Source: Synergistaceae bacterium (GTDB lineage: Bacteria > Synergistota > Synergistia > Synergistales > Aminobacteriaceae). Taken from it: 46,522 nucleotides of DNA. Under the pieces are notes generated by a model that worked only from the letters and a program-made list of their open reading frames with translations, did not search any database and was not told where the DNA came from. Positions 1-7,867 of the stretch are shown here, in pieces. The stretch spans positions 1 to 46,522 of the forward strand of contig JAISUO010000048.1 in the NCBI GenBank assembly GCA_031272035.1. Direction: 5' to 3'. Position 1 is the first letter of the stretch; each line of letters opens with the position of its first letter. Position numbers and translations under genes: made by a program.

Positions 1-104
1 GCCTTGGAGTGAAGTACCTGCCGGCGAAGGAATGGGGAGAGTTTATGGTGGAGGCCGACACGCAGCTGGGCGCGGTCATGAAGGAAGCCGGAATCGCCAA
101 GTAG
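1..104 (+). CDS. C-terminal end of a TctC-like (Bug family) solute-binding protein, cut by the window edge
   Basis: Codons in phase from base 3 to the TAG at 102-104 give 33 residues ending in EAGIAK. A Trp-x-x-Phe segment is followed by an amphipathic helix and a short Ala-Gly-Ile-Ala-Lys end. This is how tripartite tricarboxylate transporter binding proteins (TctC/Bug) usually finish, so that is the suggested family. Such proteins sit in the periplasm and deliver carboxylates to TctAB permeases. Too little is present to be certain, and the start lies outside the window. A good terminator follows about 20 bases after the stop, so this is the last gene of its unit. Confidence 0.55.
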   Translation, partial: LGVKYLPAKEWGEFMVEADTQLGAVMKEAGIAK

Positions 105-125
105 AAAATAATTCAGCGAGTATTG

Positions 126-158
126 AGCCGCCCCCGGGTTTACGCCGGAGGCGGCTTT
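126..158 (+). terminator. Rho-independent terminator after the TctC-like gene
   Basis: AGCCGCC at 126-132 pairs with GGCGGCT at 150-156, extended inward by CCGG pairing, and a short T-rich tract follows. It lies 22 bases after the TAG stop of the plus-strand gene. Confidence 0.8.
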
Positions 159-218
159 AATTTATCGGTTTATTTACTTTCAAACAGAGCAATAATCTCA
201 TTCGCCATTATGTTGTTA

Positions 219-319
219 ATACCAATTTGCTTTCAACCGAGCGTTAATGAAGAAGCTAATGTTTGAATATCACTGCTTTTAGCTATTCTAACTTTAGGCC
301 TTTTATTTCAAATTGGTAT
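219..319. repeat. Short element bounded by 11-bp inverted repeats (MITE-like)
   Basis: ATACCAATTTG at 220-230 (preceded by A) is mirrored by CAAATTGGTAT at 309-319, enclosing about 100 AT-rich bases without a convincing gene. The left arm is part of an 18-base string (216-233) that recurs in inverted orientation at 23477-23494. No target-site duplication is obvious. The whole stretch 105-522 holds only the terminator, this element and the antitoxin remnant listed next. Confidence 0.4.
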
Positions 320-490
320 AAAATCATACGGAACCTGAAATCCCTTGAGTTCATCTTTAAGAAAGCCTGTTCGAGCCGCCGGTTTCTTCGAATATTCGGA
401 GGCAATCGCCTGGACAATCACCTGGGGTTTGCCATGGCTGGTTATAATAAAAGGAAATCCCGCTTTTTGATTTCTTTCAGGAACGATTGT
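308..490 (-). pseudogene. Remnant of a Phd/YefM-type antitoxin gene lacking its N-terminus
   Basis: On the minus strand, 60 sense codons run from just after a TAA (491-493) to a TGA at 308-310. The product contains PFIITSHGKPQVIVQ followed later by GFLKDELKGFQVPYDF. The first string matches the family pattern of a beta strand, His/Asn-Gly-Lys-Pro and a hydrophobic strand; the second matches the C-terminal Gly-Phe-Leu-Lys ... Val-Pro-Asp-Asp-Phe toxin-binding tail. An in-frame stop sits where the first 15-20 residues of the DNA-binding N-terminus should be, and I found no start codon or restoring frame upstream. No toxin gene is recognisable next to it. The 3' end touches the right arm of the inverted-repeat element, suggesting decay linked to that insertion. 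Confidence 0.65.
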
Positions 491-522
491 TTAAGTGAGT
501 ATCAGTGAGACTCGGCGTTTTG

Positions 523-1335
523 TCATCTTATGTCCCGGTCCATCTCCAGGGTGGAGGAGGACCAGGCGAACAGCACCCAGAAAATCCCCGCGTCCAGAAG
601 AAAGTTCAGGAGACCGCTGCCGTAGTCGTTGCCTCCATTGAGCCACTTCAGCAGAAAGACGCAGATCATCGCGCTGAACAGGGCATACATCCAAAAAAAG
701 GCTTTCCCCGGTTTTCTGCGGGCGTTCATCATCATAAAACGCAATATAAAAAAGACAATCCACAGGCCAAGCGTCAGTAGTCCCGAGGTAAACCCGAACT
801 GACTGATGACCCTGAACGGCGAAGGCACCCGGGCGGCCGAGGCCAGAAACATTTCACTTATGGTAGAAAACACGGCGATGGCAAGACAACACAGAAAGAC
901 CGTCCCGATCAGTTTTTCCCGCAGGAGATAGTCTTTCATCGTATAGCTCTCGGCCTTTTGCTTCTGCGCCTCGCGGATTCTACGGAAAAGCTCCTGAGGA
1001 TCCATGGGCTCCGCTGCCTTCTTCGGCGGCTGAGGGGGCGGCGGCGTCTGCTTCTCATGGGAAACGCTCTGGGGCTCCGAGTGAACGGAAGCGTCATAAA
1101 TGGGTGAATTCGCCGCGAAACCATGAGTGTGGTCGTAATCAAACCGCTTCGCCGGCGTGCTCAGTACGTCATAAGCCTCCAGCACAGATCTGTATTGCTC
1201 TTCAAAACCCTCTCCCGGGTGAAGGTCAGGGTGATACTGTTTAATGATTTTTCTGAAATGATTTTTCAGATCTCTGGGCGAAATCCTGGGGTCTACACCC
1301 AAAATTTCGTAATAACTTTTTTTCTCACCTGCCAT
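523..1335 (-). CDS. Membrane-anchored J-domain (DnaJ-like) protein
   Basis: A 270-residue protein. Residues 7-70 form a J-domain, with the HPD motif at 35-37 that stimulates the ATPase of DnaK-type Hsp70 partners, ending in a typical ...RFDYD segment. A charged linker rich in Pro and Gln follows (about 85-130). Then come four predicted membrane helices from about residue 140 to 260. No Gly/Phe-rich region, zinc fingers or DnaJ C-terminal domains are present, so it is a type III J-protein that would recruit Hsp70 to the inner face of the membrane. The ATG at 1335 is preceded by GGAGGG at good spacing. No partner gene lies beside it and the client is unknown. Confidence 0.85.
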   Translation of the reverse strand: MAGEKKSYYEILGVDPRISPRDLKNHFRKIIKQYHPDLHPGEGFEEQYRSVLEAYDVLSTPAKRFDYDHTHGFAANSPIYDASVHSEPQSVSHEKQTPPPPQPPKKAAEPMDPQELFRRIREAQKQKAESYTMKDYLLREKLIGTVFLCCLAIAVFSTISEMFLASAARVPSPFRVISQFGFTSGLLTLGLWIVFFILRFMMMNARRKPGKAFFWMYALFSAMICVFLLKWLNGGNDYGSGLLNFLLDAGIFWVLFAWSSSTLEMDRDIR

Positions 1336-1753
1336 ATCTCTTTCCCTCCACCCGACACCAACCTGCCTGACTGTGGGGTCATTTTATCAGATGATCCCAC
1401 CCCCGCAAGCCACCATGTCGCAAATTCACCTCTCAAAATCGCTCTCATGCCCAAATAATCTTCCGCGACATACAGGCTGTTTCTCCAACTCTCCGTAAAC
1501 GTGAACCTGCCAGCTTCCAATTTCCGAATATATTGACAGAGATATAAATAATGTTAATTTCCAAACATGGCTATTGAGTTTTTTCAGCAAGCTTTGGCCC
1601 CACGAGTTGGGGATAAGTTACTGTTACAGCAGAGGTCAGCCCTCCAATAATTTAGTGAAAGCTGTTTTCCAAAGTTCAGAACATATCCATCATACATAAT
1701 AGTCATGATCTGTATTAGTATACTATACGTACGTATTTTTTCGGAAACATCAC
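1336..1753. other. Intergenic stretch with no supported gene
   Basis: These 418 bases hold the J-protein leader at the left. A CCCCA/TGGGG hairpin lies near 1598-1612. The right end (1690-1740) is AT-rich and contains TATACTATACGTACGTA. A 75-codon frame at 1293-1520 overlaps the J-protein start and has no ribosome site or family resemblance. Confidence 0.5.
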
Positions 1754-2857
1754 TCACCTTCTCAGGAAAGGCCGAACGCAGACGGGTGTGGGAATATGCG
1801 TTTCGAAGACCTCATCCAGGCTGCCCCATTGGGAATCTATTCTGAAAACCACGAGATTATTCGTGTCCTGGTTGGCCACCAGAAGATAGCTGCCCTCCGC
1901 AGTGATGGCAAAGCTCCTTGGGGTTTTCCCCCGACTGGAGACGTTTTCTCTGAGAGACAGGAACCCTTCGGAGGTGATTTCCAGGATGGACAGGGTATCG
2001 AGTCCCCGCACGGACGCATAGAGATATTTCCCGTTCGGTAAAATACCGATGTCCGCTCCAATGCTTCCGCTCCGGTCCACGCCGTCGGGCACCAGAGAGA
2101 CCGTCTGACGATGGATGAGAAAACCCTTTCCGTCGTACTCGAAAGCGCTCACCGAGAGTTCCAGCTCGTTGATCACGTAACAATACCGTCCGGATGGGTG
2201 AAATACGCAATGCCGCGGCCCGGCTCCGGCCGTTACGGACACGGGAGGCGGCCCCTTTTTCAGGCCTGCGCCCGAAAAATCCGTTTCATAGACCACGATT
2301 TTATCGATGCCCAGATCCGGAACAAAAGCGTATTTTTCCTCCCGGTCGAAAACCGCGGAATGGGCATGGGGACCCTGCTGCCGCAATGGATGAAGGCTTT
2401 TTCCCTCGTGCTGGGCGAAAAAAACGCGCTCCCCCAGGCTTCCGTCTTTTTCGACGGGGAAAACGCAGACGCTGCCGCTCATGAAATTCGAAACGGCCAC
2501 ATGAGTATTTTTCGTGTTGACGCTGATGTAACAGGGATCGGTTCCCCCTGTGGCGCGGCTGTTCAAAAAACGGAGCTGCCCGCCCTCTTCCACGGCAAAA
2601 GCGCTGGCCGCTCCCGAGGCAAGGCCTTCATATTCTTTCAGTTCGTTTACGCAATACAAAAAACTTCCGCAGGACGAAAGAGTGAGATAAGATGGATTGG
2701 GCACGTTCTCCGTCACAAACAGATACGTCAGCTCCCCTGTTTCAGAATCCATTTTATAGCAATAGATACCCTCGCCTTTTCCCACCAGAACGTTTCCCGT
2801 TCCGAAAAGAACCGGCTGAGTGTATGTGCCGACGTAAACAAACACCTCTTCCCTCAT
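1754..2857 (-). CDS. Lactonase-type seven-bladed beta-propeller (6-phosphogluconolactonase-like, YbhE family)
   Basis: A 367-residue cytoplasmic protein beginning with YVGTYT, the usual opening of this family. Repeated blade motifs include NPSYLTLS, DPCYISV, GPRHCVFHPSGRY and TPRSFAIT, with the family signature QQGPHAHSAVFD near residue 165. Lactonase-family propellers hydrolyse sugar lactones such as 6-phosphogluconolactone in the oxidative pentose phosphate route. No glucose-6-phosphate dehydrogenase is nearby, so the true substrate is open. The length is normal for the family. ATG at 2857 has a GGGGG-rich ribosome site. A terminator at 3001-3048 separates it from the TRAP genes upstream, so it probably has its own promoter. 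Confidence 0.85.
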   Translation of the reverse strand: MREEVFVYVGTYTQPVLFGTGNVLVGKGEGIYCYKMDSETGELTYLFVTENVPNPSYLTLSSCGSFLYCVNELKEYEGLASGAASAFAVEEGGQLRFLNSRATGGTDPCYISVNTKNTHVAVSNFMSGSVCVFPVEKDGSLGERVFFAQHEGKSLHPLRQQGPHAHSAVFDREEKYAFVPDLGIDKIVVYETDFSGAGLKKGPPPVSVTAGAGPRHCVFHPSGRYCYVINELELSVSAFEYDGKGFLIHRQTVSLVPDGVDRSGSIGADIGILPNGKYLYASVRGLDTLSILEITSEGFLSLRENVSSRGKTPRSFAITAEGSYLLVANQDTNNLVVFRIDSQWGSLDEVFETHIPTPVCVRPFLRR

Positions 2858-3000
2858 GAAACAACCCCCGCTCTGCCGCTTTCGAACTGCGCTCTTTTTC
2901 AGCTATATTTTTTTATTATAACGTATGAATTAAATATTCTTTGACCATGCGACAAAAATGCGACAAAAAACAATGCAAACCATGAAATGAAAAAACAATG

Positions 3001-3048
3001 AAAAAAGCGATCTCCCCGTCGAAATTTCTTTCGAAACGAGGAGATCGC
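3001..3048 (-). terminator. Rho-independent terminator of the TRAP operon
   Basis: GCGATCTCC (3007-3015) pairs with GGAGATCGC (3040-3048). Read on the minus strand, the hairpin is followed at once by TTTTTT. It lies about 48 bases after the stop of the fused TRAP permease gene. Confidence 0.85.
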
Positions 3049-3095
3049 GTTCGATGCCGCCAAAACAAAAATTTACGAAAAAAACGTCAATAACT

Positions 3096-5153
3096 CTATT
3101 TTGCGGCAGCAGATCGGCTCTTTTCTCTTTTTGCCAGATACCGCTGGATGAGGAAGAGCGCGACGAAAATCGCGAGGCCGATGAGGTCTGTGCTCATTCC
3201 GCTGTCGATGAGGCACAGGGCTCCTCCAAAGACGACAATTCGCAGAAGCGGGTTTATCGTCGTAAAGAGATACCCCTCCACCGCCGCGGCGATCATGAAC
3301 ACGCCGATGCAGGCTCCCGCCGCCACCCTCAAACCACCCAAAAGCGACGTATTGATCAGCAGCAGCTCCGGACAGTAAATAAACATATAGGGGACGATAA
3401 AACCGCCTATCGCCAGTTTCACCGAGGCGACACCCGTTTTCATGGGATCTCCCCCCGACAGGCCCGCCGCCGCAAAAGCCGCCAGCGCCACAGGCGGCGT
3501 CAGATTCGCGAACATGGCGAAGTAGAAGGAGAACATGTGCGCCGAAATGGGCGGAATCCCCAGTTTCGCCAGCGCCGGAGCCGCGATGGTCGCCGTGATG
3601 ATGTAGGCCGGGATGGAGGGAACCCCCATACCCAGAATCATGCAGGTGATCATCGTGAAAATCAGCGTGAGAATCAGGCTCTGACTGCCCAAAGTGATGA
3701 TCGTGTTGGCCATGGTGAGGCCAAATCCCGTTTTGGAGGTGACGCCGATGATGATTCCCACGCAGGCGCAGGCCATCGCCACCGGAACCGTGGCCCTGGC
3801 GCCCTCCGCGAAGGAGTCGCATATGTCCCTGAAGCTCATTCGCGTGGCTTTTCTGATGCAGGCGATAACCACTGTGGCCGCAATGGTTATGACGGCTGAA
3901 AACACCACCGTCGTCCCGGAAAAGAGAAGCAGATAGAGAAGAAGCACGATGGGAACCAGCAGATGGCCCTTGTCCCTGAGAACGGCGCCGATGCGGGGCA
4001 GTTGCTCCCGGGGCAGACCGTGAAGGTCGTTTTTACAGGCTCGCAGATGGACCTGGATGATGATGCCCAGATAGTAGATCAGCGCAGGGATGGCCGCGTG
4101 CACGATGATCACCGAGTAGGGAACGCTGAGAATTTCGGCCATGATGAAAGCCGCCGCTCCCATGACGGGGGGCAGCAGCTGACCGCCCACCGAGGCCGAG
4201 GCCTCCACCGCGCCGGCAAACTCTTTGCTGTACCCCATTTTTTTCATCAAAGGAATGGTGAAAGCTCCCGTCGTAACCACGTTGGCCACGGCCGAGCCGT
4301 TGATGGACCCCAAAAAGCCGGAAGCCACCACGGACACCTTGGCCGGTCCGCCCTTGGTGTGACCCGCCAGAGCCATGGCAACGTCGTTGAAAAACGCCCC
4401 CATCCCCGACTTTCCCATCACCGCTCCGAACAGGATGAACAGATAGATATAGCTGGCCGCCACGCTCACCGATGAACCGTAAATCCCCTCCGTGTTGGCG
4501 AAGAACTGATTGGAGAGCTGAAGCCAGGAGTATCCCCGATGCCCGAACAGGCCGGGAAGGCTGATGTGCCACAGTCCGCGGGGACCGCAAAGCCCGTAGG
4601 CTATGAAGACGATGCTCAGGATGGGCAGGGCCCAGCCGGTCATGCGCCGGGAGCCTTCCAGCACCAGCAGAACCAGCAGCGTGGCCACGATGAGATCGGG
4701 AGTGTTCGGGTTTCCCGCCCGGCTGATGATGCCGAGGTAATCCACCCATACATACAGGGGCACCGCCGCCGACAGAAGAATCAGAATCCAGTCGAACCAT
4801 GTCACTTTTTTCCCGCTTTTGCCGCTGAAGGGATACATGATGAACCCCAAAATCAGCATCATGCCCACGTGCAGCGAACGATGCTTGAGCACCACCGGCG
4901 TTCCCAGGAAGGAGGTGATGAAATGGTACAGGGTGACCGCGATGCAGGCCACGTAGAAAAGCTTCGCGACGAAAGCGCTGTCCAAAGAACGCGTCGCGGA
5001 TTCCTTGTCGAGTTTTTCGATGAGCTCCCGCTGCTGCTTCGTCAGTTTGCCTTCCATGGCTCTGGCAATGGCTTCCTTCGAAACCTCGTCCTCCAGGGGT
5101 TGGGACGCTGCCTCCTTTCCCTGAGAATTTTCATGCTTGTCGTCAAAATCCAT
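3096..5153 (-). CDS. TRAP transporter permease, fused small and large subunits (4TM/12TM type)
   Basis: About 685 residues. A charged cytoplasmic N-terminus of about 55 residues is followed by four helices (roughly 60-185) corresponding to the DctQ part. The rest is a DctM-type domain with many helices and motifs such as GSINGSAVANVVTTGAFTIP, SVGGQLLPPVMGAAAF and GMGVPSIPAYI. TRAP permeases import organic acids using a sodium gradient and normally need a periplasmic receptor (TAXI family for this fused type); none is encoded here. A GTG at 5165 could start the frame, but AGAGG lies directly against it and is better placed for the ATG at 5153. It is the last gene of the dctQ-dctM-dctQM unit. 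Confidence 0.9.
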   Translation of the reverse strand: MDFDDKHENSQGKEAASQPLEDEVSKEAIARAMEGKLTKQQRELIEKLDKESATRSLDSAFVAKLFYVACIAVTLYHFITSFLGTPVVLKHRSLHVGMMLILGFIMYPFSGKSGKKVTWFDWILILLSAAVPLYVWVDYLGIISRAGNPNTPDLIVATLLVLLVLEGSRRMTGWALPILSIVFIAYGLCGPRGLWHISLPGLFGHRGYSWLQLSNQFFANTEGIYGSSVSVAASYIYLFILFGAVMGKSGMGAFFNDVAMALAGHTKGGPAKVSVVASGFLGSINGSAVANVVTTGAFTIPLMKKMGYSKEFAGAVEASASVGGQLLPPVMGAAAFIMAEILSVPYSVIIVHAAIPALIYYLGIIIQVHLRACKNDLHGLPREQLPRIGAVLRDKGHLLVPIVLLLYLLLFSGTTVVFSAVITIAATVVIACIRKATRMSFRDICDSFAEGARATVPVAMACACVGIIIGVTSKTGFGLTMANTIITLGSQSLILTLIFTMITCMILGMGVPSIPAYIITATIAAPALAKLGIPPISAHMFSFYFAMFANLTPPVALAAFAAAGLSGGDPMKTGVASVKLAIGGFIVPYMFIYCPELLLINTSLLGGLRVAAGACIGVFMIAAAVEGYLFTTINPLLRIVVFGGALCLIDSGMSTDLIGLAIFVALFLIQRYLAKREKSRSAAAK

Positions 5154-5215
5154 GCAAAACCACACCTCTCAAAATTATTAAATCATTTGGCAAAAGCCGC
5201 AATTGCCCATTGGTA

Positions 5216-6490
5216 TCAGTGCATCAGCAGCGTCGGAAGCCAGGTGGAAAGCGCGGGAATGTAGGACACCATCAACAGAACAATGAGGCAGACGATCAGA
5301 TAGGGCATGTTGGCCCCCACGATTTTGCTGATGGAAATTTTTCCGATGCTGGAGGCCACGAAAAGACACACCCCCACCGGCGGAGTGATCAGGCCGATGA
5401 CCAGGTTCAGCACGCAGATCATCGCCGACTGGATGGGGTCCACCCCCACCTGGGTCAGCACGGCCAGAAGCGTCGGAAACAGCGTCATCAGCGCCGCGAT
5501 CGTCTCCATGAACATCCCCACGAAAAGCAGGAAGATGTTGATAATCAGGATAATCAGAACTTTGTTGCGGGTAAGCGAGAGCATCGTTTTGGCGATGAGC
5601 TGAGGGATCTGCTCGCTGGCCAGAATCCACCCGAACACGTTGGCAAAGGCCACCAGCGTGATGATCGACGCCGACATAATCGCGGACTCCTTCAAAACCC
5701 GCGGAACGTCCTTAATGTGAAGGTCTCTGTAAATGACCAGTCCCACGAAGAGCGCGTAGACGCAGGCAACGACCGAGGCCTCCGTGGGGCTGAACCATCC
5801 GCTGAGAATTCCGGCAAAGATGATGACGATCATGAAGATAGCCCAAATGCCCCCGAAAAATTCCCGCAGGAAAACCCTCCAGGTCGGTTTGGGATACTTG
5901 GGATAACCCCGTTTCACCGCAATCCAGTAGGTTATCACCATCATGAACCCGCCGATCAGCAGGCCCGGAATGGCTCCCGCCAGAAAGAGCTTGCCCACGG
6001 AAAGCCCCGTCAGCGTCCCCGCGATGATCATGGGCATCGAGGGCGGGATGATGGGACCCAGACAGGAGGAAGAAGCCGTGACGGCACAGGAAAAATCCAT
6101 GTCGTAACCGTCTCTGTGCATGGCCGGTATCAAAATGGCCCCCAGACTGGACACGTCCGCCACGGCCGTCCCGGACACCCCCGCGAACACCATGGAGTCC
6201 ACCACGTTGGCCAGGGCCAGCCCTCCGCGAATGTGCCCCACCAGCGCGTTGGAAAAACGCACGATGCGGTCGGAGATGCCCCCCTGGTTCATCAGGTTCC
6301 CCGCCAGAATGAAACCCGGTACGCACAGCAGCGTAAAGGAGTTGATTCCCGCGAACATGCGCTGGGGAATCACAGAGAGGGGAATCCCCGCTCCCATCAG
6401 ATAGAGAAGGGAGGACAGACCCAGAGAAAAGGCCACGGGAATGCCCATGAACAGAAATACCACGAAGCTAAGAAACAGCAGCGTTACCAT
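5216..6490 (-). CDS. dctM: TRAP transporter large permease subunit (DctM)
   Basis: 424 residues, full length for DctM, almost entirely hydrophobic with about 12 membrane helices. Family motifs include GIPVAFSLGLSSLLYL near the N-terminus, PGFILAGNLMNQGGI, AVTASSSCLGPIIPPSMPM and LITPPVGVCLFVASSI near the end. It forms the sodium-coupled transport channel of a TRAP carrier together with DctQ. Its first 23 bases overlap the end of the dctQ gene, a sign of translational coupling. The gap to the following fused permease is about 60 bases. The substrate cannot be told because no DctP receptor is in the cluster. Confidence 0.92.
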   Translation of the reverse strand: MVTLLFLSFVVFLFMGIPVAFSLGLSSLLYLMGAGIPLSVIPQRMFAGINSFTLLCVPGFILAGNLMNQGGISDRIVRFSNALVGHIRGGLALANVVDSMVFAGVSGTAVADVSSLGAILIPAMHRDGYDMDFSCAVTASSSCLGPIIPPSMPMIIAGTLTGLSVGKLFLAGAIPGLLIGGFMMVITYWIAVKRGYPKYPKPTWRVFLREFFGGIWAIFMIVIIFAGILSGWFSPTEASVVACVYALFVGLVIYRDLHIKDVPRVLKESAIMSASIITLVAFANVFGWILASEQIPQLIAKTMLSLTRNKVLIILIINIFLLFVGMFMETIAALMTLFPTLLAVLTQVGVDPIQSAMICVLNLVIGLITPPVGVCLFVASSIGKISISKIVGANMPYLIVCLIVLLMVSYIPALSTWLPTLLMH

Positions 6491-6965
6491 GATTCACTTC
6501 TCCCTTTGCCAGAGATTTGAGGTCTTCGACCACGAGCATAACCGTATAGAGCAGAATACTTCCGGAGTGGAGAACCATGCTGGCGAAGATCCAGTGCATG
6601 GGGATCTCCAAGGATGCCGAGGTTTGAATTCTCCCCACGAGGGCGTTTTTCCAGCCATACCAGACCGTGGCCACCATCAGGGCGATGGTCAGAAGGTCGA
6701 TGACGAGCTGGATCAGGGTTCTCAGACGACCTCTGGTGAAATTGATGAACACGTCCACGTTGACGTAGGCCCGTTCTTTCGCGGCCAGCCCCGCGGCGAA
6801 GGCCACCATGTAAAGCATCAGGAAACGGGAGGCCTCCTCCGTCCAGTGGGGAGATTTGGGCAGAAACATCCTTGCGTAAACCTGCAAAAGCACAACGGCA
6901 ATGAGCCCGGCAAAGAAAATGGAAGACATCCATTCCAGAAAACGATCCAGCGTATTCCTGAACAC
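6468..6965 (-). CDS. dctQ: TRAP transporter small permease subunit (DctQ)
   Basis: 165 residues with four membrane helices. The segment WTEEASRFLMLYMVAFAAGLA around residue 40 is the DctQ signature (Trp-x-Glu-Glu-x-x-Arg). The frame can be extended upstream to a GTG at 6998, but GGAGGTGG lies seven bases before the GTG at 6965, which is therefore the better start. DctQ pairs with DctM and is the first gene of the operon. A possible promoter lies at 7098-7124. No receptor gene precedes it, which is unusual for a TRAP locus. Confidence 0.88.
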   Translation of the reverse strand: MFRNTLDRFLEWMSSIFFAGLIAVVLLQVYARMFLPKSPHWTEEASRFLMLYMVAFAAGLAAKERAYVNVDVFINFTRGRLRTLIQLVIDLLTIALMVATVWYGWKNALVGRIQTSASLEIPMHWIFASMVLHSGSILLYTVMLVVEDLKSLAKGEVNHGNAAVS

Positions 6966-7298
6966 AATTTCCACCTCCACACACGTGTAATGCGGCACTG
7001 ATTTCGGTTACAAGTCTGCCTGCGCGTCAAACCTTACAAAGGGCGGGTAATTTTTCTGAAACTTCGCAATATCGTTCCTGACATTACCAACAAAGATATT
7101 ATATTCCATTCTCATACCTTCCAATCGGTTGAATTTCAATGACCAGACTGGTAAAAATCATGAAACAGAAACTCGGAGGAAAAAAGCAGAGCGTTACAGG
7201 ATATGACGTACAAAAGTATATCATGGGAACAACAGCGCCCCGCCGAAACGCGGGCAGCCAAAGTTCTTCGGGGGTGCATTCGGGCCGGCCGAAACCCG
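6966..7298. other. Intergenic leader of the TRAP operon
   Basis: A 333-base stretch without a believable gene. On the minus strand it contains a TATAAT at 7098-7103 with TTGGAA 15 bases upstream (7119-7124), then a leader of about 130 bases to dctQ. The 61-codon plus-strand frame at 7139-7324 has no ribosome site and runs into the end of the next gene. Confidence 0.5.
7098..7124 (-). promoter_or_regulatory. Possible promoter of the TRAP operon
   Basis: Minus strand TTGGAA, 15-base spacer, TATAAT. The -10 is perfect; the -35 matches four of six positions and the spacer is short, so this is tentative. Confidence 0.35.
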
Positions 7299-7817
7299 CT
7301 AATTCGTCTCGTCGGCCTCTATGACCAGGGAGGGGCAGACCCTCTTCATCTCGCTCAGAATTTTTTCTCTGTCGTGGCTCTGGATGACGCAGGACTTTCC
7401 GTTTTTCAGCTCGATTCGAAATCCCGGCCCGCTGTCCGTGGCGTAAAGGGATTCCCGACCAAAGAAAAAGGCCCTGTTCGTCGGCGCGATGCCGCTGAAA
7501 ATCCTTTCGGAGCCAATACGCGTCCTGCTGATGCTCTTTATCGCGTCATAACGGATGGTTCGCCGTCTGAAGAGAAAGCCCGCCCACACCTTCAGCTCCG
7601 ATTCCGTGAGGATGATGCGGGTGCCTCCAAAAGTCACGAGGGCGACCAGAATGATACAAACGGCGAAGACCAGGCGCAAACGGATTTCCGCCGCCAGCGA
7701 CTCGCCCAGGACCTCCAGAAGGAAAAATCCCAGCGTCACATACAGCGCGAATCCGGCGACCAGAGCGACCACACAGTACTTCGACCATTCGCGGCGCCTG
7801 TAAATGTATCCGGTCAC
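7299..7817 (-). CDS. Small membrane protein with a bacterial PH-like domain
   Basis: 172 residues from a GTG at 7817. GGAGGAG lies five bases before this GTG, making it better than the ATG at 7835, which overlaps the ribosome site. Two membrane helices (about 15-35 and 48-70) are followed by a soluble beta-rich part beginning RIILTESELKVWAGF ... RRRTIRYDAIKSISRTR. That pattern is typical of bacterial pleckstrin-like (bPH) domains attached to two helices. The function of this family is unknown. It lies 50 bases after the HdrB-like gene and may be co-transcribed with it. Confidence 0.65.
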   Translation of the reverse strand: MTGYIYRRREWSKYCVVALVAGFALYVTLGFFLLEVLGESLAAEIRLRLVFAVCIILVALVTFGGTRIILTESELKVWAGFLFRRRTIRYDAIKSISRTRIGSERIFSGIAPTNRAFFFGRESLYATDSGPGFRIELKNGKSCVIQSHDREKILSEMKRVCPSLVIEADETN

Positions 7818-7867
7818 GGCGTCTCCTCCTTCCATTTACCCCCGACGAGTTCCCCTGACGAGCCAGC

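Noticed and set aside
263-508. 81-codon plus-strand open frame
   Set aside because: It is the opposite strand of the antitoxin remnant, which has real family motifs; the plus frame has no ribosome site or recognisable motif.
1293-1520. 75-codon minus-strand frame upstream of the J-protein
   Set aside because: It overlaps the J-domain start in another frame, lacks a ribosome site and resembles nothing known.
1560-1650. Minus-strand fragment reading IIGGLTSAVTVTYPQL, which looks protein-like
   Set aside because: Only 26 codons between two stops with no start; too short to assign, possibly a remnant of a transporter gene.
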